This document shows positions 42,991 through 52,564 of a DNA stretch of 53,271 nucleotides, piece after piece (the first letter of the stretch is position 1; every line of letters begins with the position of its first letter). The notes below the pieces were generated by a model. It had not been told where the DNA came from and did no database searches. It saw only the letters and a program-made list of their open reading frames with translations. Position numbers and translations under genes: made by a program. This DNA comes from an uncultured Clostridia bacterium (GTDB taxonomy: Bacteria > Cyanobacteriota > Vampirovibrionia > Gastranaerophilales > Gastranaerophilaceae): the NCBI GenBank assembly GCA_945946765.1, contig CAMEWS010000006.1, forward strand, positions 1-53,271, given 5' to 3'.

Positions 42991-43968
42991 CTATTTGTCA
43001 AGGATTACAATCGTATTTTGGTCGGATTGTTCTCCTTTCAACATCGAGGAAGAAAAAGTCATCATTTTTGCTTTTTTCTGCAAGTCTGTGTAGTTGGTTT
43101 CTCTAAAATCAAAAGTAAATATTACTTTGTTTTTAAGATTATTCACTGTAACAACCCTGTAAGCATTCGGATATGTAACAAGCGAAGGCGTGCTTACATG
43201 CAGAATATTTCCTTCTTTATAAATCTTTGCCGCATGATAATGTCCCGAAAATACAGCCATAGGTATTTTGTGATTGTTTAACACATCATAAAATTCGAGA
43301 GCATTCACTATTCTATGATGAAAACTCGGATAGGGTTCATGCAAAGGATGATGTAAAAATATTAAAGGTACCTGATTTTCGCCTTGTGCTTTTGTAAGCT
43401 CATTATCCAGCCACTTTAACTGTTCTTGAGAAAGATAGCCTGTCGCAACAATTTTATCATCAATAGTCGCATCAAGAATTATTACTCTATATCCTTTTTT
43501 AGGGACAAAAGAATAATAATATGTGTCAAATTTCATATTTTTATTATGTTTTTTTACATATTCAAAATATTGGTCTTTTTTAAAATTAGAGCCTATTGCC
43601 ACATCATGATTACCAAAAGCAAAGTACCACGGCGCTTTTAACTTATTCATTTCATTGCAAGCGATTTCAAGAAAATCCTTGCGAGGTTTATCTATCAAAT
43701 CACCTGTTTCTACTACAAAATCAATATTGCTTGAACCGTTAATTTGAGCAACAACATCAGCCAAAATTTCTTGCGAGTGAGAAAGCAGTTTGTAGCTTGT
43801 ATCAATGGATTTGTCAGACAAGTGGACATCTGAAACATGGGCGAATTTTAAAGTATCAGCATAAGACAATGCGCTAACTCCAAAATAAACAAATACCCCA
43901 AAAAGCACCCAATAAACAATAGTTCCTAAACAACTTCTTTTCTTTTTAGCTTTTGCTCTTTTTGCCAT
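42991..43968 (-). CDS. Calcineurin-like metallophosphoesterase with N-terminal membrane anchor
   Basis: The 325-residue protein has a basic N terminus, one membrane helix at about 15-35, and the five metallophosphoesterase motifs: HVSDVHL at 44-50, VVETGDLID, FGNHDVA, LHHPLHEPY and SGHYHAAKIY. Two metal ions should be bound. The catalytic domain follows the helix directly, so by the positive-inside rule it faces the periplasm. Substrates in the family range from UDP-diacylglucosamine (LpxH) to cyclic nucleotides and proteins; none can be picked here. AGAGG lies 9 nt before the ATG, and tlyA ends 12 nt upstream, so they are co-transcribed. Confidence 0.9.
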   Translation of the reverse strand: MAKRAKAKKKRSCLGTIVYWVLFGVFVYFGVSALSYADTLKFAHVSDVHLSDKSIDTSYKLLSHSQEILADVVAQINGSSNIDFVVETGDLIDKPRKDFLEIACNEMNKLKAPWYFAFGNHDVAIGSNFKKDQYFEYVKKHNKNMKFDTYYYSFVPKKGYRVIILDATIDDKIVATGYLSQEQLKWLDNELTKAQGENQVPLIFLHHPLHEPYPSFHHRIVNALEFYDVLNNHKIPMAVFSGHYHAAKIYKEGNILHVSTPSLVTYPNAYRVVTVNNLKNKVIFTFDFRETNYTDLQKKAKMMTFSSSMLKGEQSDQNTIVILDK

Positions 43969-43980
43969 AATAAAAAACCT

Positions 43981-44799
43981 CTAAAAATCAGTGCTGTTTG
44001 CTTTTTCTACAATTTCTTCCACGATTTTAAAATCAAAGTTTGTTTGGTAATTAACCAACTGAACCAAATACTCGATATTACCCGCAGGACCTTTTATCGG
44101 CGAATACGTAAGTTGATTCGGATAAAGCCCGATACTTTGAGCGTATTTAAGTACATCATTTATAACTTTTAAATGCGTGCTTTTTTCTCTGACAACCCCG
44201 TTTTTGCCGACAAGCTCTTTACCTGCTTCAAACTGAGGTTTTATCAGAGAAACAATTTCTTTTTTATTTGAATTCGTTAATTTTACAATGTTATCCAACA
44301 CTTTTGTAATAGAGATAAAAGACAAATCCATTGCACAAAAATCAGGCAATATGTCGTTTTCGTTATAAATTTCAGAAGCCTCACAGTTTTTTATATTTGT
44401 TCTTTCAACAACTTTTACCCTGTTGTCACTTCTTAATTTCCACGCAATTTGCCCGTAACCGACATCAACCGCATAAACATATTTTGCTCCGTTTTGAAGC
44501 ATGCAATCCGTAAAACCGCCTGTTGATGCACCTGCATCAAGACAAATGCGGTCTTGCAAATTTATATTAAAAGTTTTAACTGCTTTATCAAGTTTTAGTC
44601 CGCCACGTGAAACAAAAGGCAGCGATTTTATTTCGATTTTTGTGTTTTCTTTAAGTTCTAACAAATAGCCGGCTTTTGTAATAACTTCGTCATTGATTTT
44701 TACATCGCCCGCCATAATTGCGCCTTGAGCTTTACTTTTTGTTTCAAAAAAGCCTTTGTCAGTTAAAATTTTATCTAAACGTTCTTTATTCTTTGCCAT
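43981..44799 (-). CDS. tlyA: TlyA-family rRNA 2'-O-methyltransferase
   Basis: The 272-residue protein has an N-terminal S4 RNA-binding domain (KNKERLDKILTDKGFFETKS) and an FtsJ-like methyltransferase domain with LDAGASTGGFTDCML (SAM site) and CAMDLSFISI, and LIKPQFEAG. In mycobacteria TlyA methylates 16S and 23S rRNA; close homologues are often annotated haemolysin A without good cause. ATG 44799 is preferred to an upstream ATG at 44829 because the S4 domain starts there and AATAAT ends 6 nt before it. It lies 58 nt after the ZorB-like gene and 12 nt before the phosphoesterase gene. Confidence 0.92.
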   Translation of the reverse strand: MAKNKERLDKILTDKGFFETKSKAQGAIMAGDVKINDEVITKAGYLLELKENTKIEIKSLPFVSRGGLKLDKAVKTFNINLQDRICLDAGASTGGFTDCMLQNGAKYVYAVDVGYGQIAWKLRSDNRVKVVERTNIKNCEASEIYNENDILPDFCAMDLSFISITKVLDNIVKLTNSNKKEIVSLIKPQFEAGKELVGKNGVVREKSTHLKVINDVLKYAQSIGLYPNQLTYSPIKGPAGNIEYLVQLVNYQTNFDFKIVEEIVEKANSTDF

Positions 44800-44805
44800 A
44801 GGTTT

Positions 44806-44811
44806 ATTATT
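44806..44811 (-). promoter_or_regulatory. -10 hexamer of a predicted leaderless mRNA (tlyA)
   Basis: On the minus strand AATAAT (one change from consensus) is followed by AAACCT and then the ATG at 44799, a 6-nt spacing. Confidence 0.4.
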
Positions 44812-44857
44812 GCATAAAAAAGCTACCAATAAATAAGATTAAACAAAAGCATAAATT

Positions 44858-45550
44858 CTATTTCTTAATCGAATCCAAAATACTTTTGTCTTTAAATACA
44901 AGCTTTAATTCAACACGACGGCTTTTGGCGTAATCTTCTTTTCCGTTTACCAAAACAGGCTCGGAAGGACCTTTGCCCTCAACGGATAAAAGTTTAAACA
45001 AATCTTTTTCGTATGTTTTTTTGCCTTTAAAATCCGAATAAACAACATATTCTGCAACGGAAGCGGCACGTCTTAGGCTTAAATCCATATTTTTAAAATA
45101 CTTTTCTTCATCAGACTTTGCACCGGCATAGGCTTGAGAATCAGTATGCCCTTGTATAATAATTTTGGATATATTATTTTTTACGGCAGGGTCTTGCATA
45201 ATAGTATTTAAATATACAGGAATAAACTTGGACATATAAGCCCTGCCTTTTGGTGAAAGCTCAGCACTGTTGAGCGCAAACAATTCCAAATCGGATATTT
45301 TTATGGTTCCCGAAAATTTGTCTATATCAACCTGTATATTATTTTTAGCAAGTTCATTGGCTATTTTCTCAGTAACCTGATATTGTGTTTCTTGTTCATT
45401 AATTTTATTTTGCGTAAACCCTGTAATAGCAAATACAAACATTACCAAAAACACGACAACCAAGCCAAGCAATAGGTCACTCATCGTAACCCAAAAAACG
45501 TTATTGTCCCCACCTTCTTGTGTATCAGTTTTGTATTTTACGTATTTCAT
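44858..45550 (-). CDS. MotB/OmpA-family stator protein, ZorB-like
   Basis: The 230-residue protein has one N-terminal membrane helix (21-45) that begins WVTMSDLLLGLVVVFLVMF, with Asp25 in the position of the proton-carrying Asp of MotB. A linker and a C-terminal OmpA-like peptidoglycan-binding domain follow, with IIIQGHTDS at 130-138 and NMDLSLRRAASVAEYV at 154-169. The set-up matches MotB and more closely ZorB of the Zorya anti-phage system, because the partner gene upstream resembles ZorA. It starts 6 nt after the ZorA-like stop codon. No flagellar gene is in the window. A proton-driven complex anchored in the wall is likely; the load it drives is unknown. Confidence 0.85.
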   Translation of the reverse strand: MKYVKYKTDTQEGGDNNVFWVTMSDLLLGLVVVFLVMFVFAITGFTQNKINEQETQYQVTEKIANELAKNNIQVDIDKFSGTIKISDLELFALNSAELSPKGRAYMSKFIPVYLNTIMQDPAVKNNISKIIIQGHTDSQAYAGAKSDEEKYFKNMDLSLRRAASVAEYVVYSDFKGKKTYEKDLFKLLSVEGKGPSEPVLVNGKEDYAKSRRVELKLVFKDKSILDSIKK

Positions 45551-45556
45551 AAACAG

Positions 45557-46444
45557 TTACTCATCATCATTGCTGCCAAATATATCATCTAACAAACCGT
45601 CCGAAACCTGTTTTTTCAAATTGTCCTGTAATTTGTTAACGGAAAAAATCAAATTATCCAAATACGGAACAAGAGTTTCTTTAAAACTTTTGTCAAATGC
45701 TGTTTTCATTTGCACCGGCAATGCAGTAAATGCCATATTGAGCGCATTGTTTTGAATTTTGGATTCTTTCAACAAATCAACAAGAAATTTTTCCGATGAA
45801 ATATTATCAAACAACTTGTTCATTTCAAGTTGAAAAGCTTCAAGCGGTGATTTACACATATTTTTGTACAAAAGTTTTTCTATTAAAAGAAATACAATCG
45901 ATGAACCAACCGCAACCACAGAAATCATTGCTGCAACCTTCATAGAAGCAAGCAATGAAGATACGGAAGCGATAGTTGCCTCTTGTGTGGCGAAATTCAC
46001 TTTTGAAAAAGCAACTGAAATGTGCAAAAAGGTAAACAATGGTCCAAGACCTGTCAAAATGGTAGGAACCGCCGAAATAAATTTGTAATTAAGTTTGCTG
46101 TTTACAAGAGTTTCTTCGTTAAAAAAGTAGCCTGAATCAATAGTGCACTGTATAGATGCCCCGTCTGAGGGTGCACCCTTTATTTGTATACCTTCATTAA
46201 AAACAAGTGTATTTTTAAATTCAACCCAGTAACTTGAAATAAATGGATTGTTTGAAAAAACATCATCAAGCTCTTTAAAACGATAAACTATATTACTCTT
46301 TTTAAAAGAACGCAAAATATTTGTAAGTTGCAACAAAGAAGCATTTATATACTTTACTTTTAAAAGAAAATATCCGGTTATACCTAAAAACAAAATAATT
46401 ATTGCAATAATTACAGGATTTAATAAAACTTTTAGCTCAAACAT
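45557..46444 (-). CDS. MotA/ExbB-type proton channel, ZorA-like (short-tailed)
   Basis: The 295-residue inner-membrane protein has three hydrophobic segments (8-28, 122-146, 168-190). Features of ZorA as I recall the family are a Trp-x-Glu-Phe-x-x-x-Leu stretch (SYWVEFKNTL at 71-80), YFFNEETLVNSKL at 106-118 and the channel helix VPTILTGLGPLFTFL at 126-140. Zorya ZorA proteins carry a long cytoplasmic coiled tail after the last helix; here only about 100 residues follow, so the tail is short. AAGGAAAT lies about 5 nt before the ATG. The ZorB-like gene follows at 6 nt. Together they should form a rotary, proton-driven 5:2-type motor. No ZorC, ZorD or ZorE gene is adjacent. Confidence 0.82.
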   Translation of the reverse strand: MFELKVLLNPVIIAIIILFLGITGYFLLKVKYINASLLQLTNILRSFKKSNIVYRFKELDDVFSNNPFISSYWVEFKNTLVFNEGIQIKGAPSDGASIQCTIDSGYFFNEETLVNSKLNYKFISAVPTILTGLGPLFTFLHISVAFSKVNFATQEATIASVSSLLASMKVAAMISVVAVGSSIVFLLIEKLLYKNMCKSPLEAFQLEMNKLFDNISSEKFLVDLLKESKIQNNALNMAFTALPVQMKTAFDKSFKETLVPYLDNLIFSVNKLQDNLKKQVSDGLLDDIFGSNDDE

Positions 46445-46492
46445 TATATTTCCTTATTCTTTATTTCACTTATCAGTTATAACATTTTTTTC

Positions 46493-46518
46493 AAATTAAA
46501 GCTATCAAGCTTTAATTT
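46493..46518. other. Perfect hairpin between secA and the ZorA-like gene
   Basis: AAATTAAAGCT and AGCTTTAATTT form an 11-bp stem with a 4-nt loop, 86 nt after the secA stop. It may terminate secA transcription, though the following T-run is poor. Confidence 0.5.
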
Positions 46519-46603
46519 CTATAATCTTGCCCAACTAATTACGTAATATATACCAAATAGCATGTTATCAACAAATCAGGCACAATTCTAAAGCTAAAAA
46601 TAC

Positions 46604-49405
46604 TTATACGTCCTTGCCGCAGCAATTTTTGTATTTTTTGCCGCTACCACAGGGGCAAGGGTCGTTGCGACCGATTTTGTCGTCTTTTTGTATCGGGTTT
46701 TGCGTTGTGTTTTCTTCTTCCTCTTGAGGTGCTTTAAACTCTTGTGCAGCTTGCGACAATTGTGTTTGGATAACTTCGTCATCTCGTCTGTTTACAATTT
46801 GCACTCCAAAACGGGTTCTAAACAAATACTTCACCGTTTCCGATTGAATATCATACATCATATTGTTAAACAAGTCATAAGCTTCTCGTTTGTATTCAAT
46901 AAGCGGGTCTTTTTGACCGTATGCACGCAAACCGATACCATCACGCAGCATATCAATATTGTGAAGGTGGTCAATCCATTTGTTGTCAACAACTCTTAAC
47001 AGAATATCTTTTTCGATATTTCTCATCACATTTGTATGAGAAAAAGGTTCTTCCGGCACAAAATCGGGGTCATATTGCTGTTGAATTTCATTATAAAATT
47101 TGATTGTTTCTTCTTCGTGTTCTCTGTAAGAATCTATTGCAAGTTTTTTGAGTTTCTCAAAGATAGATTCGTAACTTAAGCCTTGCACATCTTTGACTTC
47201 AAGGTATGACAATTGCGGCACAAGAGAATGTACCTCTTTAATCATTCCCAGCATATCTTCATAAATATATTCATTAGGGTTTTGACCGGGGGAAATATAA
47301 CTTTTAATAATTCTGTCTGTTTCTCTTTCTATCATGTAATAGATGTCAGCGGTTAAATCTTCGCCCTTAAGCACTCTGCGTCTTTGTTGATAGAATTTTT
47401 CCCTTTGAATATTCATAACATCATCATATTCAAGCACGCTTTTTCTTATATCAAAATGATAAGTTTCCACTTTTCTTTGTGAAGCCTGAATTTGTCTTGT
47501 AATAAGAGCGGATTCAATCGCCATATCTTCTTCAACGTTCAATGTATTCATTAGGTTGATAATATGTTGACCGCCAAATATTCTCATCAAGTCGTCTTCT
47601 AAAGACAGGAAGAATCTTGTCGAGCCGGGGTCACCTTGTCTTGCAGCACGACCTCGCAACTGGTTGTCAATACGGCGAGATTCGTGTCTTTCCGTACCTA
47701 TTACGTGCAATCCGCCTGCTTGAACAACTTTTTCGTGTTCTGCCTCTGTAATCGCTTTAGCTTCTTTTAACGCAGTATTTTTTTCTGATTCGTAATTTGG
47801 AGAGTCTGCTGTAACACCTTTTGCATCAAGCATGTCTTTTGCAAGATACTCAGCGTTACCGCCCAAAAGAATGTCCGTACCTCTGCCTGCCATATTTGTT
47901 GCAATTGTTACCGCACCAAAACGTCCTGCCTGTGCAATAATATATGCTTCTCTTTCATGATGTTTTGCGTTCAACACATTGTGTTTAATACCACGTTTTT
48001 CTAGCAATTCGGACAGATATTCCGACTTATCTATACTGATTGTACCCACAAGAACAGGTCTGCCGAGTTTATTCATTTGAACAATTTCTTCTACAACCGC
48101 AAGATATTTTTGTTTTTGCGATTTGTAAACCACATCAGGCATGTTCAACCTGATATCCGGTTTGTTTGTCGGAATAGTTGTAACTTCAAGATTATAAATT
48201 TTTCCGAACTCAGCTTCTTCCGTCATCGCAGTACCTGTCATGCCTGACAGTTTCGGGTATAATCTGAACAAGTTTTGAAAAGTAATACTTGCAAGAGTTT
48301 GAGTTTCATCTTGAATTTGTACACCTTCTTTAGCTTCTACAGCCTGATGTAAACCGTCAGACCAACGTCTGCCGTCCATCAAACGTCCCGTAAACTCGTC
48401 TACAATAACGACTTCTCCGTTTTTAACAACATAGTCGGTATCTTTTTGATAAAGTTCTTTTGCTTTTAAAGCCTGCAAAAGGTGGTGTGCATATTGGTTT
48501 GAAACGTCAAACAAGTCGTCAATGCCAAGCAATTCTTGCGCACGGTCAATACCTTCTTCGGACAGTATTACGTTTTTGTTCTTTTCATCAACTTCGTAAT
48601 CAAGGTCTTTTTTCAATTGCGGAGCAATTTTAGACATTGTTTGATACAATTGAGCCGATTGTTCCAAACGACCCGAAATAATGAGCGGAGTTCTCGCTTC
48701 GTCAATCAAAATAGAGTCAACTTCGTCAATAATAGCGTAGTTGTACGGGCGTTGAACAAGCATATCCATACTTCCTGCCATATTGTCACGAAGGTAGTCA
48801 AAACCGAATTCATTGTTTGTACCGTACGTAATATCGCAGGCATAAGCGGCTTTTTTGCGTTCAAACTCATCGCCGCCCCGTTCTTGGTTCGCAAGAATAA
48901 CCCCGACACTTAAGCCGAGAAATTTGTATATCTTGCCCATCCACTCACTGTCACGTTTTGCAAGATAATCGTTTACTGTAATAACGTGAACTCCTTTACC
49001 CGTTAAAGCATTAAGGTATGCCGGTAATGTAGCAACAAGCGTTTTACCTTCCCCTGTTCTCATTTCGGCAATATGACCGTTGTGCAAGAAAATACCGCCG
49101 ATTAACTGCACATCAAAATGACGCATGTTTAATACACGTTTGCCTGCTTCTCTTACAACCGCAAAAGCCTCAGGCAAAATTTCATCAAGCGCTTTTTTCT
49201 CCAACGCTCTGTCTTTTTTAAAGTCAGAAGATGTTTCTCTCTTTGCAAGATACTCTTTAAACTCTTGTGTTTTTGCTTTTAATTCTTCGTCAGAAAGCTT
49301 TTCCATTTCGGGTTCTAGCTTGTTTATGTGTTCAACAATAGGCATCATCTTTTTTACTTTTTTGGAATTAGGATCGCCTAAAAGTTTTAACAGTAAATCA
49401 ATCAT
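46604..49405 (-). CDS. secA: Preprotein translocase ATPase SecA
   Basis: SecA drives proteins through SecYEG with ATP. The 933-residue protein is full length: [19 protein letters not shown] at the N terminus, Walker [54 protein letters not shown], the helical scaffold domain, and a C-terminal zinc-binding tail [18 protein letters not shown] (Cys-x-Cys...Cys-Cys). ATG 49405 is chosen over 49423 because the conserved N terminus begins there and GAGG lies about 12 nt upstream. A single secA is the norm. It stands upstream of the ZorAB-like pair, separated by 159 nt with a hairpin. Confidence 0.98.
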   Translation of the reverse strand: MIDLLLKLLGDPNSKKVKKMMPIVEHINKLEPEMEKLSDEELKAKTQEFKEYLAKRETSSDFKKDRALEKKALDEILPEAFAVVREAGKRVLNMRHFDVQLIGGIFLHNGHIAEMRTGEGKTLVATLPAYLNALTGKGVHVITVNDYLAKRDSEWMGKIYKFLGLSVGVILANQERGGDEFERKKAAYACDITYGTNNEFGFDYLRDNMAGSMDMLVQRPYNYAIIDEVDSILIDEARTPLIISGRLEQSAQLYQTMSKIAPQLKKDLDYEVDEKNKNVILSEEGIDRAQELLGIDDLFDVSNQYAHHLLQALKAKELYQKDTDYVVKNGEVVIVDEFTGRLMDGRRWSDGLHQAVEAKEGVQIQDETQTLASITFQNLFRLYPKLSGMTGTAMTEEAEFGKIYNLEVTTIPTNKPDIRLNMPDVVYKSQKQKYLAVVEEIVQMNKLGRPVLVGTISIDKSEYLSELLEKRGIKHNVLNAKHHEREAYIIAQAGRFGAVTIATNMAGRGTDILLGGNAEYLAKDMLDAKGVTADSPNYESEKNTALKEAKAITEAEHEKVVQAGGLHVIGTERHESRRIDNQLRGRAARQGDPGSTRFFLSLEDDLMRIFGGQHIINLMNTLNVEEDMAIESALITRQIQASQRKVETYHFDIRKSVLEYDDVMNIQREKFYQQRRRVLKGEDLTADIYYMIERETDRIIKSYISPGQNPNEYIYEDMLGMIKEVHSLVPQLSYLEVKDVQGLSYESIFEKLKKLAIDSYREHEEETIKFYNEIQQQYDPDFVPEEPFSHTNVMRNIEKDILLRVVDNKWIDHLHNIDMLRDGIGLRAYGQKDPLIEYKREAYDLFNNMMYDIQSETVKYLFRTRFGVQIVNRRDDEVIQTQLSQAAQEFKAPQEEEENTTQNPIQKDDKIGRNDPCPCGSGKKYKNCCGKDV

Positions 49406-49518
49406 TATATAAAATATCCTCAAATCTAGTATTCATTATTCAAATTTTAGCACGAACACACTATTTTGCACATAAAAAACTGCACCAAAAGAGTTAATAC
49501 AACCGTCTGATTTTGTAA

Positions 49519-49524
49519 TATAAT
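49519..49524 (+). promoter_or_regulatory. -10 hexamer of a predicted leaderless mRNA (bioF-like gene)
   Basis: Consensus TATAAT ends exactly 6 nt before the ATG at 49531, with no Shine-Dalgarno site. Confidence 0.6.
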
Positions 49525-49530
49525 CTATGT

Positions 49531-50685
49531 ATGTTAAGCAAATATCAAGACGAGTTACGCCAATTACAAAAACAAACTTGTGAAAGAAAATTAACTTCTT
49601 TAAAAAAAGAAGGCAAGTACATATATATTGAAGGCAAAAAGTATTTAAACCTTTCATCGAACGATTATCTTGGCATAGCCGAAGACAAAAACGTAATTAA
49701 AAATTTTACAAAAAATTCCGATTATTCTTTTGGTTCGGCATCTTCTCGACTTTTAACGGGCGGTACGGAAATATATTCAAAACTCGAAGAACTTTTGTCC
49801 AAGCTTTTTAACAAAGAAAAAGCTTTAATCTTTAACAGCGGATACCACGCAAATGTCGGGATAATGTCTGCCCTTTTATCAAAAAAAGATGTGGTGTTCT
49901 CAGACAAACTTAACCACGCAAGCATTCTTGACGGAATAAAGCTGTCAGAAGTCAAAATGTATAGATACAAGCATTTAAACTATGTTCATTTAGAAGAACT
50001 TTTGCAAAAACACCGTCATGAATACGACACGGCAATCATTGTTTCGGAATCCGTTTTTAGCATGGATGGTGATATTGCCGATTTAAAAAAGCTTGTTAAA
50101 TTGAAACAAAAATATAATGCGATTCTGGTTGTGGACGAGGCACACGCATTTGGCGTTTTTGGTGATAACGGTCTGGGAGTTGCAGAAGCTCAAAACTGCA
50201 TAAAAGACATCGACATAATTGTTGCAACTTTTGGTAAAGCAATAGGGTCTGTCGGGGCTTTTTGTACGGGGAATACAATTTTGATTAATTACCTTATTAA
50301 CAAAAGTCGTCCGTTGATATTTTCAACGGCAATTCCTGAAATTAACATTGCTTTTTCTTATCACGTAATTACGGAAATATTACCAAACCTGAAAAAAGAA
50401 AGAAAAGAACTCTTAATTACGGCAGAAAAATTAAGAAACGACATTGCAAAAGCGGGCTTAAAAACTATGGGTTCAAGCCATATTGTGCCTGTTATACTCG
50501 GAAGTAATGAAAACGCAATAAAAATTTCATCCGAGCTTATCAAAAACGGATATTACCTTCTGCCTATCCGCCATCCGACTGTTGCGCCAAATTCGGCAAG
50601 AGTTAGAATTTCATTAAGGGCAGATATTAATTATGAAGAAATAAAAAATATTATCCAAATTATTACAAATTATCTTGAAATTTAA
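49531..50685 (+). CDS. bioF: 8-amino-7-oxononanoate synthase / alpha-oxoamine synthase family enzyme
   Basis: The 384-residue PLP enzyme of the alpha-oxoamine synthase family joins an amino acid with an acyl-CoA. Visible motifs are YLNLSSNDYLGIA, SFGSASSRLLTGG, FNSGYHANVGIM, SVFSMDGDIADL, VVDEAHAFGVFG and ATFGKAIGSVGAF, with the PLP lysine Lys236. The length and tail (RISLRADINYEEI) suit BioF (biotin synthesis) but also fit Kbl (threonine degradation) and similar enzymes; no bio genes adjoin it. A TATAAT lies 6 nt before the ATG, and secA is divergent. The gene is followed at 56 nt by the dnaJ-like gene. Confidence 0.85.
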   Translation: MLSKYQDELRQLQKQTCERKLTSLKKEGKYIYIEGKKYLNLSSNDYLGIAEDKNVIKNFTKNSDYSFGSASSRLLTGGTEIYSKLEELLSKLFNKEKALIFNSGYHANVGIMSALLSKKDVVFSDKLNHASILDGIKLSEVKMYRYKHLNYVHLEELLQKHRHEYDTAIIVSESVFSMDGDIADLKKLVKLKQKYNAILVVDEAHAFGVFGDNGLGVAEAQNCIKDIDIIVATFGKAIGSVGAFCTGNTILINYLINKSRPLIFSTAIPEINIAFSYHVITEILPNLKKERKELLITAEKLRNDIAKAGLKTMGSSHIVPVILGSNENAIKISSELIKNGYYLLPIRHPTVAPNSARVRISLRADINYEEIKNIIQIITNYLEI

Positions 50686-50741
50686 ATTATAATCATTAAA
50701 CTTAACTTGTAATAAATTAGGAACAAGGGCACAACAAAGCA

Positions 50742-51839
50742 TTGAACAAGTATTATCAAAAAGACTTATATGCAATTTTAGGGGTTTCAGCAGATTCGGA
50801 TGAAACTAAAATTAAGGCTGCCTACAGAAAACAAGCCCGCAAATGGCACCCAGACGTAAATGACAATTCGCAAGAAAGCCTCGACAGATTTAAAGAAATT
50901 ACTGAGGCCTATGAAGTTTTAACCGATGCCCAAAAACGCAGCCAGTACGATATTTTAAAGGGAATACACAGTCGTAAGGAAACCGTATACTCAACTCAAA
51001 CTCAGGCAAAAAAAGCCTACGAAAAATCCAATAATACGACAAACACAACAGCTTCCTCAACAAAAAAAGAAACGTCAACCTCTCAAAAAGAACATAAAGA
51101 AAACGACAAAAGTTCTTTTTCACAAGTATTCGAGAGTATTTTAGACGGAATTTTTACAAGCGGTACGGAACCAAATAATTCAAATAAAAAAGCCAAAAAG
51201 CCAAAACCCGAAAACGGCAGGGATATAAATTTAAACGTAAATATAAAAATGTCAGAAGCAATTTCGGGCACACATCGTACAGTGAATGTTTTACACAGTG
51301 AAAGATGTCCAAAATGCGAAGGCAGACGCTTTATTAACGGTGCAAAATGTCCATTGTGCAAAGGAACGGGCGAAGTTTCACTCCATAAAAAAATAAACGT
51401 AAAAATCCCCGCAGGCATAAAAAAAGGTGCAAAAATAAGACTTGCAAACGAAGGCAATAAAGGTTACAACGGAGGAAAAAATGGGGACTTGTACCTTTTT
51501 ATAAATATAGAAGAAAACAAATTTTTTAAATACGAAGGCAATAATGTGGTGTGCGAAATCCCAATCACTCCGTTTGAAGCGGTGTTAGGTGCCAATATTG
51601 ATGTCCCGACAATTTGCGGTTCCGTATCAATGAAAATACCTGCAAACACCAGTACGGGGCAAAAATTCAGGCTGTCGGGTCAGGGTATCGAAGACCAGAA
51701 ATCAAAGAAAAAAGGCGACCAAATAGTAACCGTAAAAATAGAGATACCAAAAGAACTTTCAAACGAGGAAATAAAGCTTTATGAACAGCTAAAAAACCTT
51801 TCCAAAAGCAAAATAAGGGAGAATTTAATAAATGACTAA
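50742..51839 (+). CDS. DnaJ-like co-chaperone with a half zinc finger
   Basis: The 365-residue protein begins with a J domain (KDLYAILGVSADSDETKIKA, HPD at 36-38) that stimulates DnaK. In place of the Gly/Phe region is a Lys/Ser/Thr-rich linker (about 84-165). The zinc-finger region holds only two CxxCxG units (C189, C192, C203, C206 in CPKCEGRRF and KCPLCKGTG), half of the four in DnaJ, and a C-terminal substrate-binding domain follows with GTHRTVNVLHSERCP and IKIPAGIKKGAKIRL-like motifs. The start is TTG at 50742, because AGGGCA lies about 13 nt upstream and the J domain begins there. Its end overlaps queE by 8 nt. Confidence 0.88.
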   Translation: MNKYYQKDLYAILGVSADSDETKIKAAYRKQARKWHPDVNDNSQESLDRFKEITEAYEVLTDAQKRSQYDILKGIHSRKETVYSTQTQAKKAYEKSNNTTNTTASSTKKETSTSQKEHKENDKSSFSQVFESILDGIFTSGTEPNNSNKKAKKPKPENGRDINLNVNIKMSEAISGTHRTVNVLHSERCPKCEGRRFINGAKCPLCKGTGEVSLHKKINVKIPAGIKKGAKIRLANEGNKGYNGGKNGDLYLFINIEENKFFKYEGNNVVCEIPITPFEAVLGANIDVPTICGSVSMKIPANTSTGQKFRLSGQGIEDQKSKKKGDQIVTVKIEIPKELSNEEIKLYEQLKNLSKSKIRENLIND

Positions 51840-52515
51840 ACGAGCAAAAATTGCGGAAATTTTTGATTCCATTCAGGGGGAAGGACCGTATATAGGCTAC
51901 AGACAACTTTTTATAAGATTTTGCGGCTGTAATTTGTTGTGTGATTATTGCGACACGGAATTTGACAAAGGGGAAGAATACACACCTTTGGAATTGCTTG
52001 AAAAAGTCAAAACTTTTAACCTCAAGCACATTCACTCAATCAGTCTAACGGGCGGTGAACCGCTTTTGCAATACGAATTTTTGAAAGAATTTTTACCTCT
52101 TTTAAAAGAAACAGAAACAAAAATTTATCTTGAGACAAACGGTACACTACCAAACCCGTTAAAGCATATTATTGATTACACAGACATAATTTCTATGGAT
52201 TTTAAACTGAATTCATCAGGTAAAATAGGGGATATGTATGCAAAACATAATGAGTTTTTGGAAATTTCAAAAAACAGTCGAAAAGAAGTTTTTGCAAAAC
52301 TGGTTTTTGATGAAACAATACAAGACTTTGAAATTAACGAGTCAACAAAGCTTGCTCAAAAATATGACATTGAGTTAATTCTGCAACCTAAAATGAACGG
52401 CAATAAAATAAGTGTTTCTCACGACAAAATTGTAGAAGTTTTTAACAAATTTACAGACAAATACCCAAAAACACGTCTTATAGGACAAGTACACAAATTT
52501 TGGGATGTCAGATAA
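51832..52515 (+). CDS. queE: 7-carboxy-7-deazaguanine synthase (queuosine pathway)
   Basis: QueE is a radical-SAM enzyme that ring-contracts 6-carboxytetrahydropterin to 7-carboxy-7-deazaguanine. The 227-residue protein has the opening EIFDSIQGEGPYIGYRQLFI, the cluster motif C33-x3-C37-x2-C40 in CGCNLLCDYC, SLTGGEPLL and MDFKLNSSGK. The Cys spacing equals the standard CX3CX2C. It overlaps the dnaJ-like gene by 8 nt (ATGACTAA), so it is coupled to it, an unexpected pairing. queC, queD and queF are not in the window. A strong terminator follows at 52521-52546. Confidence 0.95.
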   Translation: MTKRAKIAEIFDSIQGEGPYIGYRQLFIRFCGCNLLCDYCDTEFDKGEEYTPLELLEKVKTFNLKHIHSISLTGGEPLLQYEFLKEFLPLLKETETKIYLETNGTLPNPLKHIIDYTDIISMDFKLNSSGKIGDMYAKHNEFLEISKNSRKEVFAKLVFDETIQDFEINESTKLAQKYDIELILQPKMNGNKISVSHDKIVEVFNKFTDKYPKTRLIGQVHKFWDVR

Positions 52516-52520
52516 ATTAA

Positions 52521-52546
52521 AAAACTCCGAGAAAACTCGGAGTTTT
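52521..52546 (+). terminator. Terminator after queE
   Basis: AAAACTCCGAG and CTCGGAGTTTT form an 11-bp stem with a 4-nt loop and a T-run, 6 nt after the stop codon. It may also serve the convergent gene. Confidence 0.92.
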
Positions 52547-52564
52547 TTATGTTTTTGTTTTGCA

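Noticed and set aside
44858-46444. A complete Zorya defence system
   Set aside because: No ZorC, ZorD or ZorE homologue is adjacent. The UvrD-type helicase at 36846-38843 is a normal SF1 repair helicase, not a ZorD-type SNF2 protein, and is 6 kb away.
44858-46444. Flagellar MotA/MotB
   Set aside because: No flagellar genes in the window, and the channel sequence fits ZorA better than MotA.
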